A program made the position numbers and the translations under genes. DNA of 64,000 nt. Source: Parapedobacter luteus (GTDB lineage: Bacteria > Bacteroidota > Bacteroidia > Sphingobacteriales > Sphingobacteriaceae). Below the pieces are notes generated by a model that had not been told where the DNA came from, made no database searches, and saw only the letters and a list, made by a program, of their open reading frames with translations. Location: contig NZ_FUYS01000005.1 of assembly GCF_900168055.1 (NCBI RefSeq), positions 248,001-312,000 on the forward strand, read 5' to 3'. Positions within the stretch are counted from its first letter, which is position 1, and the number at the start of each line of letters is the position of its first letter. Shown here piece by piece: positions 17,146-26,016 of this stretch.

Positions 17146-18390
17146 ATGCATACCGTCAAAGTCGGCAACTGCTACTGGACAACGGTGGCTTTATGGTTTC
17201 TTTGCACGGCGTTATATGCCCAGCGCCCGTCGAATGAAGTGGAAATAACCGAAGTCAAGGCAGACACCAGCCTACAGCGCGACCTGATAGACATCGCGAA
17301 GCGCGTGATAAAAATGGAGCCGCCCCGCGGGCCGGACAGCACCGGCAAAAAGTTTTATTTTTCGGCACTTCCCTTTTCTACTTCCGTGCCCGGCGGCGGT
17401 CATGCCCTGATTACAAGTACCACGGCTGGATTTTATCTCGGTGATCGCAAGGATACATACATGTCGCGGGCTACATTTACGCCTTATTGGAACTTCAAAA
17501 GGCGGTATGGATTTCCGATACGGTCGTATATCTGGCTCAATAAAAATAAATGGGTTATTAGCGGCGACACCCGTATCCTTAAATATCCGCAGCATACATG
17601 GGGCCTGGGGAGGCAGTATAGCGAAGACGAAAAGCTACTGGTAGACTATTCGTATTTCCGTTTCTACCAACACTTGCTGAAGCGGATAGGAAAGGGGTTC
17701 TTTATTGGTGGAGGATATAATTTGGATATCCGTATGGGTATACATGCCGAGGCTGAAGATACCCGGCTTCGTGATTATACCGGCTATCCCTATGGTACCG
17801 CGCCGGCTGAACGGACGATATCTTCGGGCTTGAGCCTGAACCTGCTGTTCGATACGCGGGCAAACTCCATCAACCCTATCGACGGGAACTATGTCAACCT
17901 CCAGTTTCGGGTAAATCCTAAGTTCATGGGCAGCGGAGAGTCCTGGGAATCGCTGTACATCGATGTCAAACGGTATCACCGGTTGACGGCCAATCCCAAC
18001 CGCCAGCATATGATCGCCGTGTGGAGTTATTTTTGGACTGTTTTTAATTCAAATGCGCCATACCTTGACTTGCCTACAATCGGTTGGGATACGTATAATG
18101 GCTCTGGCCGTGGATTTGAGCAAAGCCGTTATCGGGGGAAATACCTTTATTACATCGAAACCGAATACCGGAGGGACCTCACCGCCAACGGCCTGTTCGG
18201 CTTTGTGGTGTTTGCCAACGCCAATACCGTAAACGGCCCAAGAAGCACCTTCTTTTGGACGTGGAATCCCGGTGGTGGTGCCGGCCTCCGGATAAAATTC
18301 AACAAAAACTCCGGAACGAATATCGCGCTTGACTATGGGTTCAGCAGGAGCTATTCCGGATTCCGCTTGTCTTTGGGCGAAGTTTTTTAG
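17146..18390 (+). CDS. Omp85-like outer-membrane barrel (bacterial surface antigen D15 type)
   Basis: A 414-residue exported protein with signal peptide ending at LYAQ. The C-terminal half has the beta-strand pattern and motifs of the BamA/D15 barrel: GLSLNLLFDTRANSINPIDGNYVNLQFR, then RGFEQSRYRGKYLYYIETEYRRDL, and the GGGAGLRIKFNKNSGTNIALDYGFS end block, with a terminal phenylalanine. POTRA domains are absent, so it is not BamA itself; it resembles the short barrel-only members found in Bacteroidota. The role is unknown. An ATG at 17146 is preferred to an in-frame TTG at 17134. Confidence 0.82.
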   Translation: MHTVKVGNCYWTTVALWFLCTALYAQRPSNEVEITEVKADTSLQRDLIDIAKRVIKMEPPRGPDSTGKKFYFSALPFSTSVPGGGHALITSTTAGFYLGDRKDTYMSRATFTPYWNFKRRYGFPIRSYIWLNKNKWVISGDTRILKYPQHTWGLGRQYSEDEKLLVDYSYFRFYQHLLKRIGKGFFIGGGYNLDIRMGIHAEAEDTRLRDYTGYPYGTAPAERTISSGLSLNLLFDTRANSINPIDGNYVNLQFRVNPKFMGSGESWESLYIDVKRYHRLTANPNRQHMIAVWSYFWTVFNSNAPYLDLPTIGWDTYNGSGRGFEQSRYRGKYLYYIETEYRRDLTANGLFGFVVFANANTVNGPRSTFFWTWNPGGGAGLRIKFNKNSGTNIALDYGFSRSYSGFRLSLGEVF

Positions 18391-18404
18391 CCCAGGAGAG
18401 CTCT

Positions 18405-19481
18405 TCAACCATCCAAAACGTCGAGTAATCGCTGCAAATCGGTTGGCGTGTTGAACAGGTGGAAGCCCACGCGGATACCCGGTCCACGCATAGCGCAGCT
18501 TATCTTGGCTTCAATCAATTTGTCGAAGAGGCGCTGGTCGCCCTTTAAATTAAAGAATGTACCGTGTGAGAATGATGCCCGTTTGACAACAGGCTCATCG
18601 AGCAGCTTCCGTTCAGCAAAGGCCTCATGGGCGGTAGTAACCAGTGTGCGGAGCCGCGAGGCTTCGGCAGGGAAGGCAATCGTTTGGAAAAGGTTGATGG
18701 CCTGCAGCAGTGTGCCGACGGCCAATGTGTCCTGATGCCCGGGCTCGAACGCAAACGACAGGTCGTTTTTGCCGAGTAAATGGTGGAGCCGGGGCTTGGG
18801 CGCATCCTTGCCTGCTGGGCGGAGCAGTTCGGGAATGTCTTCCTTGACCATCATAAATCCGTTGCCATAGCCGGCGAGCATCCATTTATAACCGCTCACC
18901 AGCAGTATATCTATTCCTGATGCGCTGAAATCAAACGGCTCCGTACCACAATATTGTGTGCCGTCTGCGATAACAAGCAGCTTTGGGTATTGCCGTTTTA
19001 AGTCTTTCAGAAAATCAAAATTTATTCGGATGCCACTGATATACTGCACTAAGCTAAACGCAAACACATCCGGTTGATGCTCTTGCACGCCAGCGGCCAC
19101 ATGCGTTTCCAGGTGTTCATCGGTTGGCACATAATTTCGGGGCAGCCCCAGCCGCTCTATGTTGTAATTGATTGACGGATAATCGTCCGCTAAAAGAAGA
19201 TAACGATAGTTTTTGGGAAAGTAAGAAAGGAGTGTATTAAACCCATAAGAGAAATTGGGCAGTAAAACCGTTCGATCTGTGGAGCCGTTGAAGAAGTCGG
19301 CGACTGCTTGTCTGGTAGTCTGGAGCAAGGGTTCGTGTGCTATCCTGAATTGGCTGCCCTCGTCGGCAAACGCTTCGTCATGCTGCCTGCGCCAGGCCAA
19401 TACGGGCTGCGCCAAAATCCCTGAACTTGCGGTGTTTAGATATGTCCAGTGCTGCAATACCGGAAACCATGTTGAATCCAT
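18405..19481 (-). CDS. Class V aminotransferase (PLP-dependent)
   Basis: A 358-residue fold-type I PLP enzyme related to cysteine desulfurases and isopenicillin-N epimerase-like proteins. The PLP-binding lysine is Lys199 in VSGYKWMLAGYG. TYLNTASSGILAQP at the N-terminus and ADGTQYCGTEPFD upstream of the lysine are the usual class V blocks. A catalytic cysteine loop of SufS type is not seen, so cysteine desulfurase is unlikely despite suf genes elsewhere in the window. The substrate is unknown. ATG 19481 is used; the longer frame starts with TTG. It converges on the Omp85-like gene with 14 bp between. Confidence 0.87.
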   Translation of the reverse strand: MDSTWFPVLQHWTYLNTASSGILAQPVLAWRRQHDEAFADEGSQFRIAHEPLLQTTRQAVADFFNGSTDRTVLLPNFSYGFNTLLSYFPKNYRYLLLADDYPSINYNIERLGLPRNYVPTDEHLETHVAAGVQEHQPDVFAFSLVQYISGIRINFDFLKDLKRQYPKLLVIADGTQYCGTEPFDFSASGIDILLVSGYKWMLAGYGNGFMMVKEDIPELLRPAGKDAPKPRLHHLLGKNDLSFAFEPGHQDTLAVGTLLQAINLFQTIAFPAEASRLRTLVTTAHEAFAERKLLDEPVVKRASFSHGTFFNLKGDQRLFDKLIEAKISCAMRGPGIRVGFHLFNTPTDLQRLLDVLDG

Positions 19482-19546
19482 GTTGTAAAGGTGCAAAATC
19501 CTTTTTAATTGCGAAACGCATAAATTGGTGAATAGTTATTGGATAC

Positions 19547-19583
19547 TGTCCGAAAACGGACACCTGTTGTCCGTTTTCGGACA
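19547..19583. promoter_or_regulatory. Tandem 16-bp palindromes upstream of the FtsX-type permease
   Basis: TGTCCGAAAACGGACA (19547-19562) and TGTCCGTTTTCGGACA (19568-19583) are each palindromic in their arms, are exact reverse complements of each other, and are separated by 5 bp, so their centres are 21 bp (two helical turns) apart. They lie 134 bp before the permease start. The same arrangement recurs at 22104-22140. Confidence 0.7.
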
Positions 19584-19716
19584 TGGGCATGCCGAAGGGC
19601 CAAAGTCGCTCACTGACTAACAGTTGGTTAACCGTTTGGTCGTGAAATTGATAGATCAATGATATTAAGGTAATGGGATTTTTCCGATCGCTCATCATAT
19701 TATAAACAAGTACTCC

Positions 19717-22089
19717 ATGAATTTGAATAACTTAAAAATTGCCTGGCGCAATGCACTTAAGACCAAACTGTTCACCGCGTTGAATATTCTTGGTCTTGCG
19801 ATGGGTTTCGCCGGATTCATTCTGGCCTATCTTTATATCAACCGGGAAACCAGTTATGACCGGTGGAATGCGAATTACAACCAGATCTACTTGGTAGGGC
19901 TGAGTTATCAAGGAAATAATACTGATCTTACCCCACCGGCATTGGCCACCGCGATTAAAGCAACATTGCCGGAAGTGACGGAGGTTGGCCGGGTATCTTA
20001 TTTTCCCTATGAGCTGCCGTTTATCAGCGATGACGGACAGGCATTCGTAAACGATTGGAAGGCCGCCGACCTGTCCATTATACGCATGTTTGGTATAGAA
20101 GTATTTGGGAATGCTGTACACCAGGGTGATCATCCGGAGTTGAATCTGATAACACCGGAAATGGCGCAGGCCTTATTTCCAGATAGTGCGGGGCTTACGT
20201 TCGAGCCCCGGCTTATTGCCCTGCAAAATGAGCAGAGCGGTATGTATTATCACATCCATGGTGTCACCAAGCCCCGGAAACTGTCTAACCTTACCTATGA
20301 TGCCATCTTTTTCAAGCCCGATCTTGCGGGGGACAGACAGGGAGATCCGCTCCCCTACCAAACTTACATTCAGGTAAAACCGGGCACAGATATCGACCAG
20401 CTGGATAAAAAGATCAAGCACCTCTATAAGCAGGAAATCTCCCAACAGCACCACGTGGCCACGTCGGCATTTGCGAAGGGGACAACCTACCTTGATCCGC
20501 TGAAAAACCTGCACCTTAAGCCGAAGCACGGCTTAAACACGGGATATATTACCGTTTGGGCGTTGGCCGTTCTTTCGGGGGTCATCCTCTTGCTGGCGGG
20601 GATTAATTTCGCGAACTTGATGATTGCCCAGGCTAACAGGAGGGCCAGGGAAATAGGGATTAAGAAAGTGTTTGGCGTGAGTCGCATCGGGCTGGCCGTG
20701 CAGTTTATGTGCGAGGTGGTGATCCAATGCGTATTGGCTGCAGGGATCGCCTGGTTGCTGGTCGTCCTCTGCCGGGATGGGTTGCAGCAGTGGCTGGCTT
20801 ACGACTTAGCCCCTGTTGCTTCCGGCGGACAGCAGGCTTGGCAACTATTGCTCGCGGCGGTGATGACGGCGCTCGTATCGGGGATTTACCCAGCCGCCAT
20901 CTTATCAGGTTATCGCCCGGTAAGCATTTTGAAAGGTAATTTCCAGACTAGCCACCGTACCGCTTGGTTTCGTCATGCTTTGTTGACATTCCAGTTTGTC
21001 ATCGCGGTGGTATTCATCTCCGGAATGCTCATCATCAACAGGCAACTGGATTATGTGCGCGATGGCGACAAAGGGTTCGACCCCGCGCAGGTAATCTATA
21101 TCAAGAATGCCATGCTGCTGAACAACCCAGCAGATTTTAAGCCGTTTCGTGATCGGATGCAGGCCTACCCCGGCATCGAATATGCGACGGTAGCTACAAG
21201 TGTCCCTGGAGGAATCGGCCCGGCAAAAAAGGAGTTTGTGTATGCAAATGAAACACACCGGGCCGATCACATTGCAGTGGATTTTGACTATGTAGAAACG
21301 ATGGGTATGGAAGTCCTGCAGGGGCGGTCGTTTACCGATGCGTTTCCTGCCGACTCGGCAAAGGGGGCTCTTGTCAATGAAACGCTGGTGAAAGCCTTCG
21401 GCATACAGAACCCCATCGGCAAAACCATCCGGGGATGCGATACCGACTTCCAGATCGCTGGTGTGGTCAAAGACAGCAAGATAGCAGGGTTCGAGCAACT
21501 GGTAGCGCCCACCGTATATTCGATAAAGAACCCATGCGGACAGTACAAGACGGAGATCCTGGTGAAAACCAGACAGGGGACCGCTCGGGAGACATTGGCG
21601 ACGCTGGGAAAAGACTGGAAGTCCATTAACAGATTGGACGGCGAGTATTTCCGCTATGAGTTTGTGGATCAGAAGTACGCAGCACTGCATGCGCAGCAGG
21701 TACAATTGGAGTAGGCATTCAGCGCGTTTACCGTTCTGTCGATTGCCATTGCCATAATGGGCCTATTCAGCATGTCGGCATACAATGTCAGCATCCGGCA
21801 GAAGGAGATGAGTATCCGAAAAGTACTGGGAGCCTCGGTGAGCCAGCTCTTTATACAGCTCAATAAGCCTTTCCTTAGGATACTCATGCTGGCTAACCTT
21901 ATTGCGTTGCCTTTGGCTTACCTTTTGGTCGACCGCTGGCTGTCGAGCTTTGCTTACCGCATCACGGTACACTGGTGGATGTTTGCCGTGGCGGGCTTTT
22001 TTGCATTATTGATAGCACTATTCACGGTGTCCTACCAATCGGCGCGCGCTGCAAGAGCCAATCCCGTTGATTCGCTGAAGGAAGCCTAA
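19717..22089 (+). pseudogene. FtsX/MacB-type ABC transporter permease interrupted by an in-frame TAG
   Basis: Frame 19717-21711 encodes 665 residues with the MacB-like start (RNALKTKLFTALNILGLAMGF), a periplasmic domain, the first FtsX membrane block (~275-400; RRAREIGIKKVFGVSR) and a second periplasmic domain. TAG at 21712-21714 then stops it. The same frame continues without a further stop to TAA at 22087-22089 with the missing end: AFSAFTVLSIAIAIMGLFSM, then RQKEMSIRKVLGAS and PVDSLKEA. Full length would be 790 codons, the normal family size. The stop removes the last three membrane segments. A single base change (for example AAG to TAG) explains it; sequencing error or readthrough are alternatives. 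The ATPase partner lies downstream. Confidence 0.88.
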
Positions 22090-22103
22090 TGGCTCGCCGT
22101 CGA

Positions 22104-22140
22104 TGTTCGAATCCGAACAGCCGCTGTCCGAATCCGGACA
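22104..22140. promoter_or_regulatory. Second tandem palindrome pair, upstream of the ABC ATPase
   Basis: TGTTCGAATCCGAACA (22104-22119) and TGTCCGAATCCGGACA (22125-22140) follow the same rule, TGTYCG-N4-CGRACA, with the same 5-bp gap and 21-bp centre spacing as the pair at 19547-19583. They start 14 bp after the permease stop and 221 bp before the ATPase start. Confidence 0.68.
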
Positions 22141-22280
22141 GTACGGATGCGGTTGGTTATTTAAAAGCTTTATAATGAGTTTATTGAAATATTGGTAAGG
22201 ATTTTGGCATAGCTGGCATAGTGATTTGGGCGGCCACGGAGCGATCGACACACTGCGTTTTTAACGGACGTGATTATAAA

Positions 22281-22311
22281 TTGCATATAAAGGCAACTTT
22301 ATCTAAGTTTG
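22281..22311 (+). promoter_or_regulatory. Promoter of the ABC ATPase gene
   Basis: TTG (22281-22283), a 20-bp spacer, then TAAGTTTG (22304-22311), 50 nt before the ATG. The spacer AAGGCAACTTTATC is almost the same as in the promoter at 14774. Confidence 0.65.
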
Positions 22312-22361
22312 ACAGAAAGCAAAACCGGGTAGCGGAAAGCCAAAAGCTGACAACAAAAGAA

Positions 22362-23027
22362 ATGATTCAGTTAAACAACATATTCAAATGGTACAATGTG
22401 GGCGGCAGCCGCTCGTTTGTACTGAAAGACATCAACCTCCACATCGCCGAGGGCGAGTTCGTTTCAATCATGGGGCCGTCAGGGTCCGGAAAATCCACGT
22501 TGCTCCATATCCTGGGGTTATTGGATGAACCTGATGAAGGGGAGTACTTTTTCATGAACGAGAATGTGCTGGGGCTGAAAGAAAAACAGCGGTCGGCGCT
22601 ATACAAGCAGCATATAGGCTTTGTATTTCAGGCCTATCACCTTATCGATGAGCTTACCGTATACGAGAACATCGAAACGCCACTTATTTATAAAAACCTG
22701 AAAAGCGGCGAGCGCAAGGCTATTGTCGGTGATCTGCTCGATCGGTTTGGTATCGTGGGCAAAAAAGACCTCTTTCCAACCCAGCTCTCCGGAGGCCAGC
22801 AACAGCTGGTGGGCATTGCTCGCGCGCTGGCTACTACACCGAAGTTGTTGCTCGCAGATGAGCCCACAGGTAACCTCAACTCCAAACAAGGGGAAGACAT
22901 CATGAATCTGTTCAAGCAACTCAATGAAGAAGACGGAGTTACCATTGTTCAGGTGACACATTCGGAGAAAAATGCCGAATACGGCAACCGGATTGTTGAG
23001 CTGCTGGATGGGCAAGTCGTGAAATAA
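22362..23027 (+). CDS. ABC transporter ATP-binding protein (MacB/LolD type)
   Basis: A 221-residue ATPase: Walker [10 protein letters not shown] with Lys44, Q-loop [17 protein letters not shown], signature LSGGQQQ (142-148), Walker [10 protein letters not shown], and switch His in VTHSEK. The length and the sequence [11 protein letters not shown] belong to the MacB/LolD branch, which works with FtsX-type permeases in lipoprotein release or export at the inner membrane. It is the likely partner of the interrupted permease upstream. ATG 22362 is chosen because the extended frame upstream crosses the promoter and has no homology. Confidence 0.93.
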   Translation: MIQLNNIFKWYNVGGSRSFVLKDINLHIAEGEFVSIMGPSGSGKSTLLHILGLLDEPDEGEYFFMNENVLGLKEKQRSALYKQHIGFVFQAYHLIDELTVYENIETPLIYKNLKSGERKAIVGDLLDRFGIVGKKDLFPTQLSGGQQQLVGIARALATTPKLLLADEPTGNLNSKQGEDIMNLFKQLNEEDGVTIVQVTHSEKNAEYGNRIVELLDGQVVK

Positions 23028-23041
23028 GCTTATTGAGGTTA

Positions 23042-24628
23042 CTACTCTGTTTGCAAAGTTAACAAGGCTTGAGCGAGCACATTATCCGAACGGTTTCGCA
23101 CGCGGAAAAAGGCTTCGCTGCCAAAGTAATAACGGCCCAATAACGCTTCGATATCGGTACGGATCAGAGGCTTCACGGCGTTTGCTTCATTCGGCGTGTA
23201 TTCAATGCCTTTTTCGCGTATGTGTTGCAGGAAATTTTGGTATTCCTTGTCGGGCAGGAAGTAGCCTTTTAAGTAGTTTTCCACCGCGTAGGCAGGCAAG
23301 GACTTGGTAAGTCTTCCGTAAACGTAAGTCTCAATGAGGTTGGCCCGCCGTATTTTGCGGTATAGCGCACTGATACCGCTGCTATCAATAGGCACCCATA
23401 TATCGGGAGAAATGCCTCCGCCACCGTACACCAGCTTGCCGGATTCGGTTTTATAGATGATGGTATCTACCTCACTTTTTCCCTGGGCCGGCAAATTTGT
23501 AACCTGCACATCCTTGCCGGTATGTACGGTGTACGAACGCTGGATGGATCGGCCCAGCGGGGTATAATATCGGGCCACGGTAAGGTTGAGCGCTGAGCCA
23601 TCGCCAAAGCCAAACTGCTCCTGAACGAGGGCTTTGCCGAATGATCGGCGCCCAACGATAATGCCCCGCTCCAGATCTTGTATGGCACCGGCTACAATCT
23701 CACTGGCCGAAGCCGATTGCTCGTCAATAAGCACCACCAGATCGCCCTCGCCGAAAATGCCATTGGCGCTGGAATAGTAATCCACCCGGGGCTCATGTGC
23801 CCCTTCTGTATATACAATCAGCCGCTTGTCTTCGAAAAATTGGCTGGCCAGCGCCGTAGCTGCGTTGAAATACCCGCCGCCGTTTTCCCTTAGATCCAAT
23901 ATCAGCCGCTGTGCGCCCTGCTTCTTCAGGTTTTGGAGCGCCTGCTTGAAGTCGTCAGCTGTTCTGGCCCCGAAACGCCTGATTTTGATGTATGCTGTAG
24001 CGCTGTCAATGATATACGCGGCATCAATACTGCTCACTTCCACGCGGTCACGCATTACTTTAATGGGCAGCGGCAAATCCTTCCCATTGCGGTTGATGCT
24101 GATTTCAATGGCTGTGCCTTTGCGCCCACGGATCTTTCCTTCAATGGCTTTATCCGTGATGCGCACGCCGGCCACGGTATCTCCGTTGATGGCGATAAGT
24201 TTATCGCCCACCCGTATACCGGCCCGTTGTGCGGGCCCACCGTTAATCAGCCCAACGGTCATCAGCGTATCATTGAGGATGTAATATTCGATGCCGATAC
24301 CTTCAAAAGTGCCTTCGAGGGTTTCATGTTGCTTAAGCGCCTGATTGGGCCGCAAGTATTCGGAATGCGGATCCAGTTGGCTCACAATTTCATCGATGGC
24401 CAGGTGCTGCAACTGGTCGATATCTACACTGTCTACGTAATTGCTGGCAATGAGATCAATGATGCGTTGCACCTTACCCGTTTTTTCAGAAATACCTAAC
24501 GGCAATAGGCTAGCCCCGCCCGTGCGCGAATTTTCGTCCGCGTAGTTCTGCCCGAGCAATATACCAAGAAATAAGGCAGCGCCATATGTGGCTGCTATAA
24601 ACAGGTTTCTTCTTGTCTCCTTGCGCAT
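23042..24628 (-). CDS. C-terminal processing peptidase, S41 family (CtpA-like)
   Basis: A 528-residue periplasmic serine protease anchored by one N-terminal membrane helix (residues ~10-27). A PDZ domain follows (GIGIEYYILNDTLMTVGLINGGPAQRAGIRVGDKL). The catalytic block is DEQSASASEIVAGAIQD with the serine, and RRSFGKALVQ with the lysine, giving the Ser-Lys dyad of CtpA/Prc proteases. A C-terminal helical extension of ~130 residues is usual in Bacteroidota. It degrades or trims envelope proteins. The ATG at 24628 is preferred over 24697 because it begins directly before the membrane anchor. Confidence 0.94.
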   Translation of the reverse strand: MRKETRRNLFIAATYGAALFLGILLGQNYADENSRTGGASLLPLGISEKTGKVQRIIDLIASNYVDSVDIDQLQHLAIDEIVSQLDPHSEYLRPNQALKQHETLEGTFEGIGIEYYILNDTLMTVGLINGGPAQRAGIRVGDKLIAINGDTVAGVRITDKAIEGKIRGRKGTAIEISINRNGKDLPLPIKVMRDRVEVSSIDAAYIIDSATAYIKIRRFGARTADDFKQALQNLKKQGAQRLILDLRENGGGYFNAATALASQFFEDKRLIVYTEGAHEPRVDYYSSANGIFGEGDLVVLIDEQSASASEIVAGAIQDLERGIIVGRRSFGKALVQEQFGFGDGSALNLTVARYYTPLGRSIQRSYTVHTGKDVQVTNLPAQGKSEVDTIIYKTESGKLVYGGGGISPDIWVPIDSSGISALYRKIRRANLIETYVYGRLTKSLPAYAVENYLKGYFLPDKEYQNFLQHIREKGIEYTPNEANAVKPLIRTDIEALLGRYYFGSEAFFRVRNRSDNVLAQALLTLQTE

Positions 24629-24820
24629 ATCATTGATAACCTGCGCTAAATTAAATAGTTTTCTGCATTTTTGGTGGCTATCGCATAAAAATTGCATGAA
24701 TTATACACACGCTGCGCCGTTTGAATCGCCCGATTTTCCATCGACAGCCTATGTGTCATTCCCCGGCGCAATTTGATCGGTTGTGCCGCGAATAATCGTG
24801 ACTGAATACCGTTTCACAAA

Positions 24821-24851
24821 TTGCATTTAAACAGCAATTTAGCTAAGTTTG
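24821..24851 (+). promoter_or_regulatory. Promoter of the 24875 gene
   Basis: TTG (24821-24823), a 20-bp spacer, then TAAGTTTG (24844-24851), 23 nt before the ATG. It begins TTGCATTTAAA, close to TTGCATATAAA in the promoter at 22281. Confidence 0.62.
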
Positions 24852-24874
24852 TAAAAATATAATACGGAAAAGCG

Positions 24875-25441
24875 ATGCACGAGATTGAGCCTTATTACCG
24901 CTGGAGAGATGATTACGTCGCTGCTGAAGATGAATTATCCCCTTTTTACGGTACAGAATACAGCGAGTTTGAATTTGACAAGCAGATCTATAACTTTTTA
25001 TTGCATCCCCAATGGGATAGCTTCGGTTCCAGCACGTTGTATCTCAAGATTTTATTTGCTGATTATCAGCGAGGTTACACGATCATTGAGCTGATTGGCG
25101 AATGGAACGATGCCATCTACAATGATATCATGTTGCTCAAGCGCGAGGTGATTGACATCATGATTGATGCAGGTATCAGCAAATTCATCATGATCGGAGA
25201 AAATGTATTGAACTTCCATTCGTCTGACGATTGCTATTATGAGGAGTGGTTTCAGGATATCGAAGATGGCTGGATAGCGGGAATCAATTTCCGCGACCAC
25301 GTGGTAGACGAATTCAAATCCAACAACATCGATTACTTTATTAATTTCGGCGGTGTACTTAATGACATGAGCTGGCGCAACCAAAAGCCACAGCAAGTCT
25401 TCAAAGCTGTGGAGGAGCAGTTGGTGAAGCGGCTACACTAA
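24875..25441 (+). CDS. Conserved-looking cytoplasmic protein of unknown function
   Basis: A 188-residue acidic protein with no signal peptide or membrane segment. I do not recognise a family. It is rich in aromatic and acidic residues (for example DDCYYEEWFQDIEDGW) and has alternating strands and helices in the middle (STLYLKILFADY, YTIIELIGEWNDAIYNDIMLLKREVIDIMIDAG), like a small alpha/beta domain. It has its own well-formed promoter. Its TAA stop overlaps the TAG stop of the converging idi gene (CTAA). Confidence 0.78.
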   Translation: MHEIEPYYRWRDDYVAAEDELSPFYGTEYSEFEFDKQIYNFLLHPQWDSFGSSTLYLKILFADYQRGYTIIELIGEWNDAIYNDIMLLKREVIDIMIDAGISKFIMIGENVLNFHSSDDCYYEEWFQDIEDGWIAGINFRDHVVDEFKSNNIDYFINFGGVLNDMSWRNQKPQQVFKAVEEQLVKRLH

Positions 25442-25962
25442 ATTTGTTTAGCTAGTTCGAACACCCGTTTGTAAATCAGTTTAAACCATTCGGTATAAAC
25501 CTCCGGGTGCGTGTGCAGTTCGTGCTCGATCTCAGCGGCGCTTGCCCAGCGGTAGGTAGCTACTTCATCGGGGTTTGGTGTGGGGTGCAGGCCAGCAGCC
25601 TGTCCGATGAATACATGATCAAACTCATGCTCGACCAAGCCGTTGTCAAAAGCGGCGCGGTATACAAAGGTAAAGGCAAACGTCAAGGGAGTTTTGAGGC
25701 CCATCTCTTCGTGCAGTCGTCTATGTGCCGCCGCGGATGCTGCCTCGCCGGGATTAGGGTGGCTGCAGCAGGTGTTGGTCCACAGGTTGGCGCTATGGTA
25801 TTTGTGGGCAGCCCGCTGCTGGAGGAGCAACCGGCCTTCCTTATCAAATACGAAAACGCTGATAGCGCGGTGCAACATTCCCTGCTGGTGGGCCTGCAAC
25901 TTCTCCATCACACCCAACTCATGGTCGTATTCATCAACCAGTATGACATTTTCTGTTTTCAT
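25438..25962 (-). CDS. idi: Isopentenyl-diphosphate delta-isomerase, type 1
   Basis: A 174-residue type 1 IPP isomerase. It has the Nudix-like core with HRAISVFVFDKEGRLLLQQRA, the active-site cysteine block WTNTCCSHP (Cys66), a Nudix-type helix RRLHEEMG, and the metal/acid residues in the segment GLVEHEFDHVF. It interconverts IPP and DMAPP for isoprenoid and quinone synthesis. The ATG at 25962 fits the family N-terminus (MKTENVILVDEYD); an in-frame ATG at 26016, directly after the stop of the preceding gene, would add 18 unusual residues. It follows the unknown gene 26017-27330 on the same strand. Confidence 0.95.
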   Translation of the reverse strand: MKTENVILVDEYDHELGVMEKLQAHQQGMLHRAISVFVFDKEGRLLLQQRAAHKYHSANLWTNTCCSHPNPGEAASAAAHRRLHEEMGLKTPLTFAFTFVYRAAFDNGLVEHEFDHVFIGQAAGLHPTPNPDEVATYRWASAAEIEHELHTHPEVYTEWFKLIYKRVFELAKQI

Positions 25963-26016
25963 TCCGTATTTTTTGCCAGGCCCACAGGCCGTCACTGGCC
26001 ACTTACCAGCCGCCAT

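Noticed and set aside
18405-19481. Cysteine desulfurase SufS for the suf operon
   Set aside because: The PLP lysine is present but the catalytic cysteine loop is not seen, and the gene is 28 kb from sufBCD.
19547-19583. Palindrome pair read as a terminator
   Set aside because: The two 16-bp sites are spaced for one helix face, recur at 22104 with the same geometry, lie upstream of coding starts and have no T-run.
20905-21705. 266-codon minus-strand frame opposite the FtsX-type permease
   Set aside because: Antisense shadow; the plus-strand frame carries the permease motifs on both sides of the stop codon.
21757-22089. Independent 110-residue membrane protein
   Set aside because: It is in the same frame as the permease and supplies exactly the missing C-terminal membrane block, so it is the end of the interrupted gene and not a separate gene.
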